From an uncultured Chiayiivirga sp. (GTDB lineage Bacteria > Pseudomonadota > Gammaproteobacteria > Xanthomonadales > Xanthomonadaceae): a stretch of DNA of 64,000 bases. The stretch spans positions 53,425 through 117,424 of the forward strand of contig CAKSZJ010000005.1 in NCBI GenBank assembly GCA_934525595.1, in the 5' to 3' direction. The notes beneath the pieces are model-generated. The model was not told the DNA's origin, did no database searches, and worked only from the letters and a program-made list of their open reading frames with translations. Positions 61,185-64,000 of this stretch are shown here, piece after piece. How positions within the stretch are numbered: position 1 is the stretch's first letter; the number at the start of each line of letters is the position of its first letter. The translations under genes were made by a program, and so were the position numbers.

Positions 61185-61198
61185 TTGATTCTGATCAA
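61185..61198 (+). promoter_or_regulatory. FNR/DNR box, proximal (nirS promoter)
   Basis: TTGAT-TCTG-ATCAA is a perfect match to the FNR/Anr/Dnr consensus. Its centre (61191.5) lies 41.5 bp upstream of the predicted transcription start, the class II position. Confidence 0.85.
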
Positions 61199-61221
61199 GG
61201 AAGCAAGGTCCGACCATGGGC

Positions 61222-61227
61222 GATAAT
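61222..61227 (+). promoter_or_regulatory. Minus-10 element of nirS promoter
   Basis: GATAAT, placed 23 bp after the proximal FNR box, so that the expected start near 61233 puts that box at -41.5. There is no need for a good -35 in a class II activated promoter, and none is seen. Confidence 0.6.
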
Positions 61228-61247
61228 CACGCACGGAGCTTCTTTAG

Positions 61248-63362
<2,115 letters not shown>

Positions 63363-63396
63363 TCCAGCAGGCCCTCAGCCATCGGCTTGACCCTCT

Positions 63397-63432
63397 CCCC
63401 GGCGGACGCGGCTTCCGCCGGGGATTTTTTTG
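63397..63432 (+). terminator. Rho-independent terminator of nirS
   Basis: CCCCGGCGGA and TCCGCCGGGG form a 10-bp stem around a 7-nt loop, followed by ATTTTTTT. It shows that nirS is transcribed alone or is the last gene of its unit. Confidence 0.9.
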
Positions 63433-63544
63433 GGTTCAACCACGATCCCTCGCGTTGCACAGAAGGGGCTTTCAAGCCCTGTGACCGGACTGCGGCGGGC
63501 TTGGCTATCATGTCGGGTTCAGACTACACGGGGCCCACCGCCAT

Positions 63545-64000
63545 ATGAACCAAGCCGCATTGTCGTCCTTCATCTGGTCAGTGGCCGACCTGCTGCGCGG
63601 TGACTACAAGCCCCATGAGTACGGGCAGGTGATCCTGCCGTTCACCGTGCTGCGGCGCCTGGACTGCGTGCTGGCGCCCACCAAGGCCAAGGTGCTGGCC
63701 GAACACCGCAAAAAGACCGATGCCGGCGTCAACCCCGATCCGTTCCTGCGGCGCAAGGTGGGCGAGGCCCGCTTCTACAACGTCTCGCCGATGGATCTGC
63801 CGACCTTGCTCGGCGATCAGGATCACATCCGCCAGAATCTCTACGCCTACGTACAGGGCTTCTCGCCGGAGGCGCGCGACATATTCGAGCGGTTCGACTT
63901 CTACACCCAGGTCGAGCGGCTGACCAAGGACAAGCTGCTGTACCTGGTCACCGAGAAGTTCGCCAACATCGACCTGCACCCGGACCGCGTGGACAACGCG
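63545..64000 (+). CDS. hsdM: Type I restriction-modification DNA methylase subunit HsdM (3' partial)
   Basis: The first 152 codons of an N6-adenine methylase subunit; the gene runs off the right edge. The HsdM N-terminal helical domain is clear: LSSFIWSVADLLRGDYKPHEYGQVILPFTVLRRLDCVL, FYNVSPMDLPTLLGD, YVQGFSPEARDIFERFDF and LYLVTEKFANIDLHPDRVDN. The SAM-binding and NPPF motifs lie outside the window. HsdS and HsdR are expected downstream. It starts 182 bp after nirS and marks entry into an accessory locus. Confidence 0.93.
   Translation, partial: MNQAALSSFIWSVADLLRGDYKPHEYGQVILPFTVLRRLDCVLAPTKAKVLAEHRKKTDAGVNPDPFLRRKVGEARFYNVSPMDLPTLLGDQDHIRQNLYAYVQGFSPEARDIFERFDFYTQVERLTKDKLLYLVTEKFANIDLHPDRVDNA

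Overview
The window looks like chromosome of a GC-rich gammaproteobacterium of the Xanthomonadales/Lysobacterales. This is inferred from the pyrG-kdsA-eno-ftsB-ispD-ispF-truD gene order, the Kdo kinase KdkA, a GTAG-tailed (SMAG-like) palindrome pair, the trxB/COG3146/aat/infA versus ftsK/lolA arrangement, and strong GC bias at third codon positions. The species cannot be named from the sequence alone.

Layout. 1-9 kb: a partial NYN-LOTUS protein, a thiolase, then a tightly overlapping housekeeping operon for CTP, Kdo, glycolysis, divisome and isoprenoid functions. 9-12 kb: small envelope or cytochrome proteins, tcdA and a TatD-family nuclease. 12-26 kb: catabolic and signalling genes (glutaryl-CoA dehydrogenase, succinate-semialdehyde dehydrogenase, a fused 2-oxoacid dehydrogenase E1, an adenylate cyclase-FHA protein, a metallophosphoesterase next to a glycerophosphodiesterase, a DUF1800/DUF1501 pair, a PP2C phosphatase). 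26-32 kb: two tRNA-Ser genes, the 4.5S SRP RNA and LPS-core genes (GT9, kdkA), then rlmC. 32-41 kb: cold-shock protein, infA, aat, trxB, ftsK, lolA, dcd. 41-48 kb: an RND efflux pair, then a FakA-FakB fusion immediately followed by plsY. 48-54 kb: dnaX-ybaB-recR, a HIT protein and a secreted prolyl oligopeptidase. 55-58 kb: a hydroxyproline catabolic operon. 58.4-58.8 kb: the remains of a collapsed LysR/SDR pair. 58.8-63.4 kb: a Fur-type heme-receptor gene divergent from nirS, whose promoter carries FNR/DNR boxes. The right edge enters a type I restriction-modification locus.

How the genes work together. The fused fatty-acid kinase and PlsY would form a short route from exogenous fatty acid through acyl-phosphate to lysophosphatidate. 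The hydroxyproline operon would feed 2-oxoglutarate, but the oxidase step is not encoded here. NirS, with an extra N-terminal cytochrome c domain behind a class II FNR-type promoter, indicates nitrite respiration under low oxygen, and the divergent heme receptor may link heme or iron supply to it.

Most of the window is ordinary core genome. The most noteworthy items are the FakA-FakB fusion with plsY, the three-domain NirS and its promoter, the collapsed LysR/SDR scar, the cyclase-FHA fusion, and a short FxDGFE motif shared by two otherwise unrelated proteins. No transposase, CRISPR array or rRNA was seen.
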